A DNA stretch of 48,238 bases from Thermomicrobiales bacterium. GTDB lineage: Bacteria; Chloroflexota; Chloroflexia; Thermomicrobiales; UBA6265. The notes under the pieces were generated by a model. It was not told the DNA's origin. It was given only the letters and a program-made list of their open reading frames with translations, and did not search any database. Shown piece after piece: positions 10,142 to 18,424 of this stretch. The stretch spans positions 1-48,238 of the forward strand of contig JAGQGU010000051.1 in the NCBI GenBank assembly GCA_020432165.1. The letters run 5' to 3'. The translations under genes and the position numbers were made by a program. Within the stretch, counting starts at the first letter, position 1. Each line of letters begins with the position of its first letter.

Positions 10142-10852
10142 ATGACCGAATCCACCCCGCCTACGCTGCCCACCGAGATCGCATCCACTCCAGCAGAGAT
10201 CCCTGTCACCAAGCCTAAGAAGAAGACTGGCGCCCTTCGTGAAATCATTGAAACTGCGCTGCTGGCACTCATCATTTTCGTGCTGGTGCGCAATATTGTC
10301 CTGAACTTCCGCGTCGACGGTTCTTCCATGCTGCCCACGCTGCAGAATAACGAGATGATCCTCGTCAATCGCAACGCCTATCGCGAACTCGATCTGGGTG
10401 ACTTTGTTGACTGGTTGCCGGGAGTACCGGAGCAGCACTGGGTCCAAATCGTCGATTGGGGCCAACCTGAGCGTGGCGATGTGATCGTCTTCACGCCACC
10501 CCCTCCAGGGGAAGACAAACCCTACATCAAGCGCGTTATCGGGCTACCAGGCGATCACGTACAGATCACTGCCGATGGTCAGGTGTTGGTCAACGGTGTC
10601 GCACTTGATGAACCCTATATCGGCGACTACACCAACGATTGCGTGAATGTGCCCAGCTTCAACTATTGCGATGTCATCGTTCCCGAAGGGAGCTACTTCG
10701 TTATGGGAGATCATCGCAACAATAGCTCGGACTCCCGCTACTTCGGCGTGGTGACCGAGGATCGAATCATCGGTAAGGCATGGATTGTCTATTGGCCAAC
10801 TGGTGAGTTCGGTCCCGTGGAGCATCCCGATTACGATGAGCTTGGCGAGTAA
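10142..10852 (+). CDS. lepB: Signal peptidase I, first copy
   Basis: This membrane-bound serine protease removes signal peptides from exported proteins. The 236 residues comprise a Pro/Thr-rich cytoplasmic N-tail with a KPKKK patch, one membrane helix (about 39-56), the nucleophile Ser62 in DGSSMLPTL, the general base Lys130 in YIKRVIGLPGD, and the structural box MGDHRNNSSDSR. An insertion of roughly 25 residues (WLPGVPEQHW and flanks) sits between the Ser and Lys boxes and is shared with the next gene. The start is ATG 10142 with a weak GGAA upstream; CATACT at 10087-10092 after the terminator may be its -10. The second copy begins six bases after this stop codon. Confidence 0.95.
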   Translation: MTESTPPTLPTEIASTPAEIPVTKPKKKTGALREIIETALLALIIFVLVRNIVLNFRVDGSSMLPTLQNNEMILVNRNAYRELDLGDFVDWLPGVPEQHWVQIVDWGQPERGDVIVFTPPPPGEDKPYIKRVIGLPGDHVQITADGQVLVNGVALDEPYIGDYTNDCVNVPSFNYCDVIVPEGSYFVMGDHRNNSSDSRYFGVVTEDRIIGKAWIVYWPTGEFGPVEHPDYDELGE

Positions 10853-10858
10853 AGCCCG

Positions 10859-11527
10859 GTGGAAGTAACAGCTCCCACTCCCCCACCACCAACTGCCAAA
10901 ACCCGGTCGTTCCTGCGGGACATCGTCGAGACGGCTATAGTAGCCATTCTCATCTACCTCCTCATCCATTCGACGGTGCTCAACTTCGTGGTGGAAGGGA
11001 GTTCAATGCAGCCAACGTTGCAAAGCGGTGATCGTATTCTGGTCAATCGCAATGCCTATGGCACGTTCGATCTCGGTGACCTCGTCGACTGGCTTCCCTT
11101 CGTGCCCGATCAGCACTGGTTTACGATCATTGACTGGGGCGAGCCGGAACGTGGCGATGTGATTGTGCTTACACCGCTTCCACCTGGCGAACAGAAAGCC
11201 CACATCAAACGCGTCATTGGGCTGCCAGGTGATCATGTTCAGATCATCGCTGGTGAGGTGATCGTGAATGGCACCGTGTTGGACGAAGAGTATATTGGCG
11301 ACTTCCAGAATACCTGCAACGGAGGTGGATCATTTGCCATCTGCGATGTGGTGGTGCCCGAGGATTCCGTCTTCGTGATGGGCGATCATCGCAACGACAG
11401 TGCCGATTCCCGCTACTTCGATGTCGTGCCGTATGAGCGCATCATTGGCAAGGCTTGGCTGGTCTACTGGCCCGTTGATGCATTCGGTATGATCAGACAC
11501 CCCGACTACCCGGAACTGACCCCATAG
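10859..11527 (+). CDS. lepB: Signal peptidase I, second copy
   Basis: This 222-residue paralogue of the preceding gene has the same order: a short proline-rich N-tail, one membrane helix (about 25-42), the nucleophile Ser49 in EGSSMQPTL, Lys117 in HIKRVIGLPGD and MGDHRNDSADSR. Both catalytic residues are intact, so both copies are likely active. The shared WLPxVPxQHW insertion and near-colinear sequence point to tandem duplication followed by divergence. The start is GTG 10859, six bases after the first copy's stop, which suggests co-translation. The C-terminus (HPDYPELTP) matches the first copy's HPDYDELGE. Confidence 0.94.
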   Translation: MEVTAPTPPPPTAKTRSFLRDIVETAIVAILIYLLIHSTVLNFVVEGSSMQPTLQSGDRILVNRNAYGTFDLGDLVDWLPFVPDQHWFTIIDWGEPERGDVIVLTPLPPGEQKAHIKRVIGLPGDHVQIIAGEVIVNGTVLDEEYIGDFQNTCNGGGSFAICDVVVPEDSVFVMGDHRNDSADSRYFDVVPYERIIGKAWLVYWPVDAFGMIRHPDYPELTP

Positions 11528-11572
11528 CTATCTACTGCGGTGTAGAATGGAGTCCGAAGGAAAGGACGCGCC

Positions 11573-12121
11573 GTGATTGAAGCAACCGTCGAAAGCATCC
11601 GCGTGAGCATGGTCACCCAGAACCGGGTGGTGATTCTCCGCGAGGTCAACGGTACACGCTCGCTTCCGATCTGGATTGGCTCGTATGAAGCCGAAGCCAT
11701 CGCTCTGGAGTTGCAGGGTGTTGCACCCACGCGACCGCTTCCCTACGATCTGATGTGCACGATGATCGGGGAGCTTGGCGCGGATATGGATCGGGTCATC
11801 ATCAGTGATCTGAGCCACAAGGTCTATTACGCCACCATCGTGCTGGTGGTGGGCACGAGCACAATTGAGATTGATGCTCGTCCAAGTGATGCTCTCGCCC
11901 TTGCTATCCGCACAGATGCCCGCATCCTGATTGAGGATGCTGTCATGGAATCGGCCGGTATCACGGTGCTGGACGAGAATGAGGTTGAGCAGACCGAATC
12001 CGAAACCCTTCTGACTTCTGATCCGCAGACACCGATGCCGGACATCGGTGACCTGGGACTCTTCCGAGACTTCATCAATTCACTCGAGGCCGACGATCAC
12101 AATCGGGATTTCGAGCTTTAG
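11573..12121 (+). CDS. Bifunctional nuclease (DUF151) family protein
   Basis: This 182-residue protein contains the BFN/DUF151 domain in its first about 135 residues. Marks include VILREVNGTRSLPIWIGSYEAEAIAL, the central RPLPYDLM and RPSDALALAIR. The family is widespread in bacteria and plants; some members have reported nuclease activity and are linked to stress responses, but the physiological role is unclear. The C-terminal about 45 residues are acidic and end in an aromatic/acidic tail. The start is GTG 11573, with GAAAGGA upstream. It follows the lepB pair and precedes a zinc-ribbon protein. Confidence 0.88.
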   Translation: MIEATVESIRVSMVTQNRVVILREVNGTRSLPIWIGSYEAEAIALELQGVAPTRPLPYDLMCTMIGELGADMDRVIISDLSHKVYYATIVLVVGTSTIEIDARPSDALALAIRTDARILIEDAVMESAGITVLDENEVEQTESETLLTSDPQTPMPDIGDLGLFRDFINSLEADDHNRDFEL

Positions 12122-12165
12122 CACCACTGCATTCCTCCGAATCCGGTGGAGCGTCAGGAATTTCC

Positions 12166-12558
12166 ATGGACGATTTCGACCACATCAAACATATCGTTCT
12201 CCAGCAGCTGCATCGCTGCGTGGTATGTCATCGCGAATATGAAATCGGTGATATCACCAGCCTGCAACGCAAACCGGGTGTGTGGACGCTCATGGTGGAA
12301 TGCGAACAGTGTCATAGTCGCAACTACCTGGCGGCAGTAACCCCGGATGGTGATCCGGAAGCGGCCATGCTCGAGGTACGTTCCCTCACCCAGCAGGCTA
12401 TTCGCGAGATCGGACTTCCGCGCGAGCGACGAAGCGGTGAGATCGTTCCCGAGGCGCCTGCCTCCGGGGAGCTCGTGACATCACGGGATGTTCTGGAGAT
12501 GCACGAATTCCTGCAGGAATTCGATGGCGATTTCGCTCGACTCTTCCGCTCCAGCTAA
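12166..12558 (+). CDS. Conserved zinc-ribbon-like protein of unknown function
   Basis: This 130-residue protein has two CxxC knuckles, C18-x2-C21 and C46-x2-C49, spaced as in a zinc ribbon. The second knuckle is followed by HSRNYLAAV. The middle is a charged linker, and the C-terminus (RDVLEMHEFLQEFDGDFARLF) is a probable amphipathic helix. I do not recognise a named family; similar small zinc-ribbon proteins occur in Chloroflexota. A role in binding nucleic acid or a protein partner is only a guess. ATG 12166 follows an AGGAA motif. It lies between the DUF151 gene and nuoE. Confidence 0.6.
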   Translation: MDDFDHIKHIVLQQLHRCVVCHREYEIGDITSLQRKPGVWTLMVECEQCHSRNYLAAVTPDGDPEAAMLEVRSLTQQAIREIGLPRERRSGEIVPEAPASGELVTSRDVLEMHEFLQEFDGDFARLFRSS

Positions 12559-12568
12559 CCGCTCTCAC

Positions 12569-12577
12569 TGGTATACT
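12569..12577 (+). promoter_or_regulatory. Extended -10 promoter before nuoE
   Basis: TGG followed by TATACT lies 75 bases before the nuoE start. There is no convincing -35. The same TGN-TATACT form appears before yvcK and rplU, which supports it as a genuine element of this genome. Confidence 0.5.
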
Positions 12578-12651
12578 CTGCTTGGTAGAAGTTCGCGAAA
12601 TGCGCACTGTTGCGCCTTCCCTATCGTGGGTGCAGCAGGGAGGAGTTCCGA

Positions 12652-13230
12652 GTGGTTCAGCCGGATCATACACACGCCCCAAGGCCAGTTCCATCTCCAT
12701 ACACTGGTCGTCAGGAGATCGATCTCGATGTCGTACGCGAGATGCTCTCCCACTTTACCTATAGTGATCACGAAGAGGCTCAGGAACTGATTCTCTCCGC
12801 GCTCCAGGAGATCAACGAGCACTTTGGCTGGGTCTCCTTTGAGGCAGCCGAAATAGTTGCCGATCACCTTGGCACATCAGCTACGCGCGTTTTCGCGATT
12901 CTGACGTTCTATGCCGATTTCCGCACCACCCCACGTGGTCATCATCACATGCTGCTTTGCCATGGCATGAGCTGCTACGTGATGGGTTCCAGCAAACTGG
13001 TCCAGAAGGTCCGCGATGAGTATGGCATCGGCGATGGCGACACCACGCCGGATAACCAGCTCAGCGTTCAGGTAGCCAACTTCTGCCTGGGCGTTTGTGA
13101 TCGCTCACCGGTGGTGAAGATCGACGACGAGTACTACGGCCACGTCGATCCCGAGAATCTGACCGATCTGGTCAATCGCGCCATTGCAGGCAGGGAGGCC
13201 ATGCAGGCGAGCGAGGTGAACCATGGTTAG
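12652..13230 (+). CDS. nuoE: NADH dehydrogenase 24 kDa-type subunit (NuoE/HydC/FdhC-like)
   Basis: This 192-residue protein with a thioredoxin-like fold holds one [2Fe-2S] cluster. The four ligands are visible as C103-x4-C108 (CHGMSC) and C145-x3-C149 (CLGVC). The N-terminal half is the usual helical region (EEAQELILSALQEINEHFGW and on). It works with the 51 kDa-type partner as an NADH-oxidising diaphorase. GTG 12652 is chosen because GGGAGGAG ends about six bases upstream; the frame is open back to a TTG at 12610, but that lacks a site. It overlaps nuoF by eight bases. No other complex I subunits are present, so its partner could instead be a formate dehydrogenase or hydrogenase encoded elsewhere. 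Confidence 0.9.
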   Translation: MVQPDHTHAPRPVPSPYTGRQEIDLDVVREMLSHFTYSDHEEAQELILSALQEINEHFGWVSFEAAEIVADHLGTSATRVFAILTFYADFRTTPRGHHHMLLCHGMSCYVMGSSKLVQKVRDEYGIGDGDTTPDNQLSVQVANFCLGVCDRSPVVKIDDEYYGHVDPENLTDLVNRAIAGREAMQASEVNHG

Positions 13231-14962
13231 TGTGAAGCCAGGCGAACATCTGACAAAGCTCACCAGTAAGGATGATTACATCGCATTCCGCGAGCAGGCC
13301 CACCAGAAGTGGGAGACGCTCTGGAACGGCGACGCCACCGTTGTATCGGTTGGCGTTGGCTCATCCAGCATCGCCAAGGGTGCATTGGAGGTTCTGGAGC
13401 AAGCTCACCAGGTTGGCGGCAACGCCATCATTCGTGAAGTGAGCGGCAATGGTGCCTTCTGGATGGAGCCATGGATCGAGGTTAAGCGCCCCGGTGTTGA
13501 TCCGATTCTCTACGGGCCGCTGACGGTCGACGATGTCGCTGGTGTGATCGCTGGCGAGCGCAATGATCTCGCAGTCGGTGTTCGCGGAGCGAATCCGGTC
13601 GGGGAGATTCGACCACTCAACGAGCATCACTATTTCAAGCATCAGATTCAGCTGCTCACCCGCAATGCCGGCTTGATTGAGCCGGATAGCATCGAAGATG
13701 CCATTGCCCGTGGTGCCTACGACGGCTACTTCAAGGTGCTCTTCGAGATGAGTCAGGAAGAGGCCATCGCCGAAGTCACGACCGCACAGGTGCGGGGCCG
13801 AGGGGGCGGAGGTTTCCCGGCTGGTATCAAGTGGGAAAGTGGTCGCAAGGCCCGCAACAATCCCAAGTTCATCGTGTGCAATAGCCACGAGGGCGAGCCG
13901 AATGTGTATAAGGACCGCCATCTCCACGAATGCGATCCACATCGTATTCTGGAAGGCATCCTCATCGCCTGTATCGCCTGCGGTGCCGAACGCGGCTACA
14001 ACTACATCGGTGGTGAGTATCCGCTAGGTATTCGTCGCTTCCGCAAGGCCGTAGCCGATGCCGAGCGCATTGGTCTCATCGGCAAGGATGTGCTCGGTAC
14101 CGGCAAGAATGTCGCGATGCGTGTCCGCACCGGTGGTGGTGCCTATGTCTGTGGCGAGGCATCCGCCCTCATGTATTCCATCATGGGCGTGCGTGGTCAA
14201 CCCCGCACCAAGCCACCTCGATCCGTTGAGGAAGGTTTGTGGAAGCGCCCAACTGTGGCCAACAACACGGAGACACTGGCTAACGTGCCGGATATTATCG
14301 TGCGCGGTGGCGAATGGTATGCCAGTCTTGGTACCGAGAACAGCAAGGGTACCAAGCTGATGACCATGCAAGGCCCGAGCAAGCTCTCTGGTGTGGTTGA
14401 GGTCGAGATGGGTGTGACCATGCGCCATTTGCTCGACGATATCTATGGCGGCATGCGCGAGGGCTACACCTTCAAGGGTATTCAGACCGGTGGCGCCTCC
14501 GCTGGCCCGATCACCGAAGATGCCTTCGATCGTCCGATCGATTTCGATTCGCTCAGCGATATCCACGGCATGCTCGGCTCTGGTGGCTGGGTACTCTTTG
14601 ATGAGGGTGTTTGCGCGGTCGATATGGCGCGCTACCTCACCGCATTCAGCCGCTACGAAAGTTGCAGCAAGTGCGTCCCCTGCCGACTCGGGAATCCGGC
14701 GTTGGTGGAGATCCTGGATCGCATTCGCTTCGGTCGCGGTTCGCTGGAGGATCTGGCGCTCATCCGCCGCACCAGCAAGTACATTATCGAGCTGAGCCTC
14801 TGTGGCTTGGGGCAGGTCGCACCAGTGCCGCTGGTGGCTTTCCTGGATGCCTATGAAGAAGAGTTCCGCCAGCACATCGTCGATGGCGTGTGCAAGTGCG
14901 GAGTCTGTCCGATCTCGGCAGACTCGCGCCAGGCGGTCTTCACGGAAGTCGCCGCAGACTAG
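13223..14962 (+). CDS. nuoF: NADH-binding 51 kDa-type diaphorase subunit (NuoF/HydB/FdhB-like)
   Basis: This 579-residue flavoprotein oxidises or reduces NAD(H) through FMN and iron-sulfur clusters. Domains in order are: an N-terminal thioredoxin-like domain (about 25-115), where the usual cluster Cys residues are absent (VSVGVGSSSIAKGA); an FMN/NADH domain with RGRGGGGFPAG, NSHEGEPNVYKDR and GGGAYVCGEASAL; an SLBB region; and a [4Fe-4S] site C481-x2-C484-x2-C487-x39-C527. A short C-terminal CKCGVC (C557, C559, C562) follows. The extended architecture resembles the HydB/FdhB subunits of electron-bifurcating or NAD-linked enzymes more than plain NuoF. The start overlaps nuoE by eight bases. 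A strong terminator follows. Confidence 0.92.
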   Translation: MVSVKPGEHLTKLTSKDDYIAFREQAHQKWETLWNGDATVVSVGVGSSSIAKGALEVLEQAHQVGGNAIIREVSGNGAFWMEPWIEVKRPGVDPILYGPLTVDDVAGVIAGERNDLAVGVRGANPVGEIRPLNEHHYFKHQIQLLTRNAGLIEPDSIEDAIARGAYDGYFKVLFEMSQEEAIAEVTTAQVRGRGGGGFPAGIKWESGRKARNNPKFIVCNSHEGEPNVYKDRHLHECDPHRILEGILIACIACGAERGYNYIGGEYPLGIRRFRKAVADAERIGLIGKDVLGTGKNVAMRVRTGGGAYVCGEASALMYSIMGVRGQPRTKPPRSVEEGLWKRPTVANNTETLANVPDIIVRGGEWYASLGTENSKGTKLMTMQGPSKLSGVVEVEMGVTMRHLLDDIYGGMREGYTFKGIQTGGASAGPITEDAFDRPIDFDSLSDIHGMLGSGGWVLFDEGVCAVDMARYLTAFSRYESCSKCVPCRLGNPALVEILDRIRFGRGSLEDLALIRRTSKYIIELSLCGLGQVAPVPLVAFLDAYEEEFRQHIVDGVCKCGVCPISADSRQAVFTEVAAD

Positions 14963-14975
14963 GATTCCGAGAACG

Positions 14976-15014
14976 ACAAAGGCCGGAGCGTTTTTGAACT
15001 GCTCCGGCCTTTGT
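14976..15014. terminator. Bidirectional terminator between nuoF and the OCD-family gene
   Basis: The arms ACAAAGGCCGGAGC (14976-14989) and GCTCCGGCCTTTGT (15001-15014) give a 14-base-pair perfect stem with an 11-base loop. It lies between convergent genes, and the A/T-rich outer pairs can serve both directions. Confidence 0.85.
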
Positions 15015-15087
15015 GTTGATCTTCATGTCCCGAATGCGATTAACATCCGACACCGTCGCCGTCACCATTTCGGGCTACGAAACTTTT

Positions 15088-16077
15088 CTATCCGAGATCG
15101 ATCTCCTGGCCGATGCCGCGCTCACGAGCGGCGCGAAGAGCGTAACCACCCACAGCCATATCCTGCACAGCGTTACCAACCGACTTGAAGAAGGTCAGCT
15201 CCGTGGCGGAGGTACGACCCGGGAACTCACCGAGGACCAGGCCACCGAGTTCGCCGACGATGTTGTCCTCGGTTATCGTGCCATCCTGCAATGGGATAAT
15301 GAGATCACCCGCTTCCGCAAGCGCATGTTCCTTCATATCCACCACAATGCGCGCCTGAGCGACGTATTGAGGCGGAGTTTCCTGCATCTCGGGTGTGAAG
15401 GCCCCAACCCCGCTCACATGCGTCCCTGGCTTCACCCAGCTGGCATCGAAGACTGGCTTGCGCGAGGTTGTGCTGAGACAGATGATGTCGGCCTCTCGCA
15501 CCGGTGACTCGGCATCGGCAGTGAACTCCAGCTTGTCCGCGAGGTGCGGCCAATCTTGCTCGATAGCGGCACGGAAGCGCGGATAGCTGGTCTCAAAGGG
15601 ATCGACGACGGTGATCTTCTCGATTGGACGTGCCGCCGCAATACCGGCAGCCTGAGTGACACCCTGCGCACCGCCGCCGATGACAACCAGGTTCTTCGAA
15701 TCCTCACGGCTCATCAGCTGTGCGCTCGCACCCGAGACAGCGCCCGTGCGCAACTGAGTGAGATAAGCACCATTGATGATTGCCGCTGGTATGCCGGTTT
15801 GGCTATCAACCATCATGACGGCAGCGTTCGTCACCGGGATCCCCGCTGCACTATTGCGCTGAAAAACGGAGACAACCTTGAACCCCAACGCATCCAGACC
15901 GCTCATATAGGCGGGCATGAGCAGTGTCACATCCTTGCCGGGATCGACATCGAGCCCAATCCGCAAAGGCACCTCGGCACGCCCCTGATAGAGTTCGACG
16001 AAGGCTTGCTTCACCAATTCGATGCATTGTTCCATCGAGATCAATTGCTGCAAATCAGACTTTGAAATCGCCAGCAT
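15088..16077 (-). CDS. Ornithine cyclodeaminase / mu-crystallin family protein
   Basis: This 329-residue NAD(P)-binding protein of the OCD/mu-crystallin family includes ornithine cyclodeaminase, alanine dehydrogenase (archaeal type) and imine reductases. Visible marks are VPLRIGLDVD, the substrate-domain PAYMSGLDALGFKVVSVF, LTQLRTGAVSGASAQLMS, the dinucleotide-binding VVIGGGAQGVTQA, VDPFE (acidic residue after strand 2) and ISTTS-like ICLSTTS. HVSGVGAFTPEMQE corresponds to the conserved GSFTPxMRE-type motif. The exact substrate cannot be assigned from the family alone. ATG 16077 has GGAG seven bases upstream. It is convergent with nuoF and divergent from the double four-Cys gene. Confidence 0.88.
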   Translation of the reverse strand: MLAISKSDLQQLISMEQCIELVKQAFVELYQGRAEVPLRIGLDVDPGKDVTLLMPAYMSGLDALGFKVVSVFQRNSAAGIPVTNAAVMMVDSQTGIPAAIINGAYLTQLRTGAVSGASAQLMSREDSKNLVVIGGGAQGVTQAAGIAAARPIEKITVVDPFETSYPRFRAAIEQDWPHLADKLEFTADAESPVREADIICLSTTSRKPVFDASWVKPGTHVSGVGAFTPEMQETPPQYVAQARIVVDMKEHALAEAGDLIIPLQDGTITEDNIVGELGGLVLGEFPGRTSATELTFFKSVGNAVQDMAVGGYALRAARERGIGQEIDLG

Positions 16078-16293
16078 GAGTATGCTCCATCACTGAAAAG
16101 TTCCACATATACAGGCAGTGTACGGGTGATGGCGATTTGCCACAACCACACGTACGTACGCAGCCAAACAGTGACAGTTTGTCGCAGCCACTATATGTCT
16201 GAAGCTCTATGTGGCCGAAAATGATGAGATTTGCGGACAAGTATTTGTACGAACAAGGTGTAGGGTCACAGTGTCCGTAAAGGATTTGACCAC

Positions 16294-16322
16294 TAGACAA
16301 GGGTCCGCCAAGTGGATACAAT
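16294..16322 (+). promoter_or_regulatory. Promoter of the double four-Cys protein
   Basis: -35 TAGACA (16294-16299), a 17-base spacer and -10 TACAAT (16317-16322) each match the consensus at five of six positions. Transcription would begin near 16329, giving a leader of about 120 nt. The remainder of the 371-base gap 16078-16448 shows no gene or RNA that I recognise. Confidence 0.6.
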
Positions 16323-16448
16323 CAGCGCAGCGGGGGAGAAGTAGCAGGCTTTGGGCCATTCGATGGTTGGTATGGGGATCCATCATCGATAGACGGCTCA
16401 AGCGACTGTCACCTCTCCCACAGCCAGCGCAAGAGGGTACGATTTGGT

Positions 16449-18188
16449 ATGGCAGTGAGGAAACGGCAGTGCGGTACCTGCCGATTTTTCGTTCAGGATT
16501 CAACAGGATTTGGGAAGTGCTCGAATCCGGCGTGGCCGGAATCAAGCGCACCATTGTTGTTGTTGCGCCCAAACGAACTCGCCTGCCGTACCCGCTGGGG
16601 CACCAGTCTCTGGCAAGATCGATCCGGCGCGCTGGAGCCCGACCCAACAGATACCCCGCAGCAGCCGTCTCTTCCTGAACCCATCTCTGTGCAGCTGCAG
16701 TATGACGACGAGGTTACCTCTGTTTCCATCGCCGGCAGTAGTCGTACCCACACGTCATACGACGATGGCGTCATCGAGACAACCACGGTGAAGCCAGGCT
16801 CTTCAATTTGGGAGGATGATTTGCAATCGGAACGTCGGGAACTTCTGCGACAGAGTCCGCACGACGCACTGGCGGGAGCCCGCAAGCGTCATATGGACAA
16901 ACAGGCCCGACAACGTGAGCTTATTCCGTTCGCGGAGGACAGTGATGTTCTGGAGGATCCGTCGGCTGAACCGGACGTGGAACCTGCCATCGCATCCACC
17001 CAACCTGCGGCACAGGCCCATACGTTCCCTCCCGATGACTTCGTGGAGGATGAACGGGCTTCATCCGACGCCGATGATCGTCAAGATGAGTTGGTCGATG
17101 AGGGAGTCCCCGGCACACGCCGATCCCCACGACTCAATCATTTGCTTCGCTCCCCAAAAGGTAGGCAGGCGATGACGTTCGGTGCTGCCACAGAACTATC
17201 AGTTACGGCGCATAACCCGGAGCAGCGCGAACAGTGGAATACTGTTCCGCAGATTCAGCCTGGGTTTGACCTGCCGCTCAACACTACCGATACGAATCCG
17301 CCGACGGCGGCGCGCATGAGTGCGCACACCGCTCCTGCGGCTACATTCAATTACAGCACCCGGCCGGTCTCTGTCGCCCGCGAAGTGGTGACCGAAACAC
17401 GTCAGAAGAGCGAGCGAGCCCAGCGTCAGGTGCAGGTACCACTCGCTGATGATCGATCGATGCCACCGGTTCGCATCGACGAACAACATCCCGAGATTGA
17501 GACGCGACCACGCCTGACGCATGCATCGTCGAACCAGTCAGGTCTGTTGGAACGTGCCCGGGATAGTCCGCTCCGCGGCTACCGCCCTGCTCCGCAGCCC
17601 ACGCAGCAACGGGCACCTCAACCAGAGGTTGATCCGCTTACACTGCGATCCAGACCGGCGAATACGACGAGGCCGGAGATATTGAATGAATCAGACACGA
17701 TTGTGTCTGAGGGAACAGCGGTGCCCGTGGCGACACCGGCGTCACAACCACAACAGACCAGAGACGTAGAATCGCGCACGAATTCAGTAGATGCAGCGTC
17801 ACTGGACAGGCCACAGGTAAAGAAGAAACCACTCATTCCACTACGAGTGGACAACTCGCCCTTTGAGTCGGCCCAGATCGAGATCGCTCCGAATGTACCT
17901 CGTTGCTGCGGCACCTGTGCCAGCTATCAGCCTGGAGATTCCGGAACCTCGCCCGGGCGAGGCGCCTGTATGAATGCCTTCACCGGCCCCGTACCCCGCA
18001 TGGTTTCCGAGCGTGATTTGGGATGCCAGCATACATTCGGATGCTTCTGGGTTCCCGCCGACGAGGAGGTCTGGCTGGACGAGTTGCCGGTGTTCAACGA
18101 GCCGACCCCGCGGGTGGATCGCATGGTTGCACGGCGGGAGCGTAGGAAATCTACGGTACTACCGGATTTGGAGGAGTTGACCTCCTGA
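16449..18188 (+). CDS. Protein with a four-Cys module at each end and a long disordered middle
   Basis: This 579-residue protein of unknown function has a striking layout. The N-terminal module is C8-x2-C11-x12-C24-x21-C46 (CGTCRFF, GKCSNP, ACRTRWG). The C-terminal module is C-x2-C-x16-C-x18-C (CGTCASY, GACMN, LGCQHTFGCFW), starting around residue 485. Both share CGTC, G-x-C-x-N and a C followed by an aromatic-rich strand, so they look homologous. About 420 residues between them are rich in Pro, Gln, Ser, Thr, Asp, Glu and Arg, with no predicted fold. Four-Cys modules usually bind zinc or an iron-sulfur cluster. No signal peptide or membrane helix is seen. ATG 16449 has AAGAGGG about 12 bases upstream. 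It precedes a RodZ-like gene on the same strand. Confidence 0.75.
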   Translation: MAVRKRQCGTCRFFVQDSTGFGKCSNPAWPESSAPLLLLRPNELACRTRWGTSLWQDRSGALEPDPTDTPQQPSLPEPISVQLQYDDEVTSVSIAGSSRTHTSYDDGVIETTTVKPGSSIWEDDLQSERRELLRQSPHDALAGARKRHMDKQARQRELIPFAEDSDVLEDPSAEPDVEPAIASTQPAAQAHTFPPDDFVEDERASSDADDRQDELVDEGVPGTRRSPRLNHLLRSPKGRQAMTFGAATELSVTAHNPEQREQWNTVPQIQPGFDLPLNTTDTNPPTAARMSAHTAPAATFNYSTRPVSVAREVVTETRQKSERAQRQVQVPLADDRSMPPVRIDEQHPEIETRPRLTHASSNQSGLLERARDSPLRGYRPAPQPTQQRAPQPEVDPLTLRSRPANTTRPEILNESDTIVSEGTAVPVATPASQPQQTRDVESRTNSVDAASLDRPQVKKKPLIPLRVDNSPFESAQIEIAPNVPRCCGTCASYQPGDSGTSPGRGACMNAFTGPVPRMVSERDLGCQHTFGCFWVPADEEVWLDELPVFNEPTPRVDRMVARRERRKSTVLPDLEELTS

Positions 18189-18424
18189 CAAATACCCTGT
18201 ACGAACGTTAATTATCTGAAATCCAGGGAGGAATTGATCGTTTACGAGCACCAAAACGAGTAGACTGAAACCAGCACCGCAGGTTGGCTGGAACCACGGA
18301 TGCGCTGACACAACACGGCAGCCACCGGTATTCACCTCACAGCTTCTATCTGCATCGGTGAATGCGTACCTACACTGATTTTCGGGAATCGCGCACCCTA
18401 CGCGCGACGCGCTTTGGAGCATCC

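Noticed and set aside
16211-16678. 155-codon frame upstream of and overlapping the double four-Cys gene
   Set aside because: It overlaps the Cys-module coding frame, has no family features, and the in-frame CxxC pattern is only in the other frame.
18226-18266. Tiny reading frame after AGGGAGGA before the RodZ-like gene
   Set aside because: Only nine codons from a TTG, with no overlap to the next gene and no supporting pattern.
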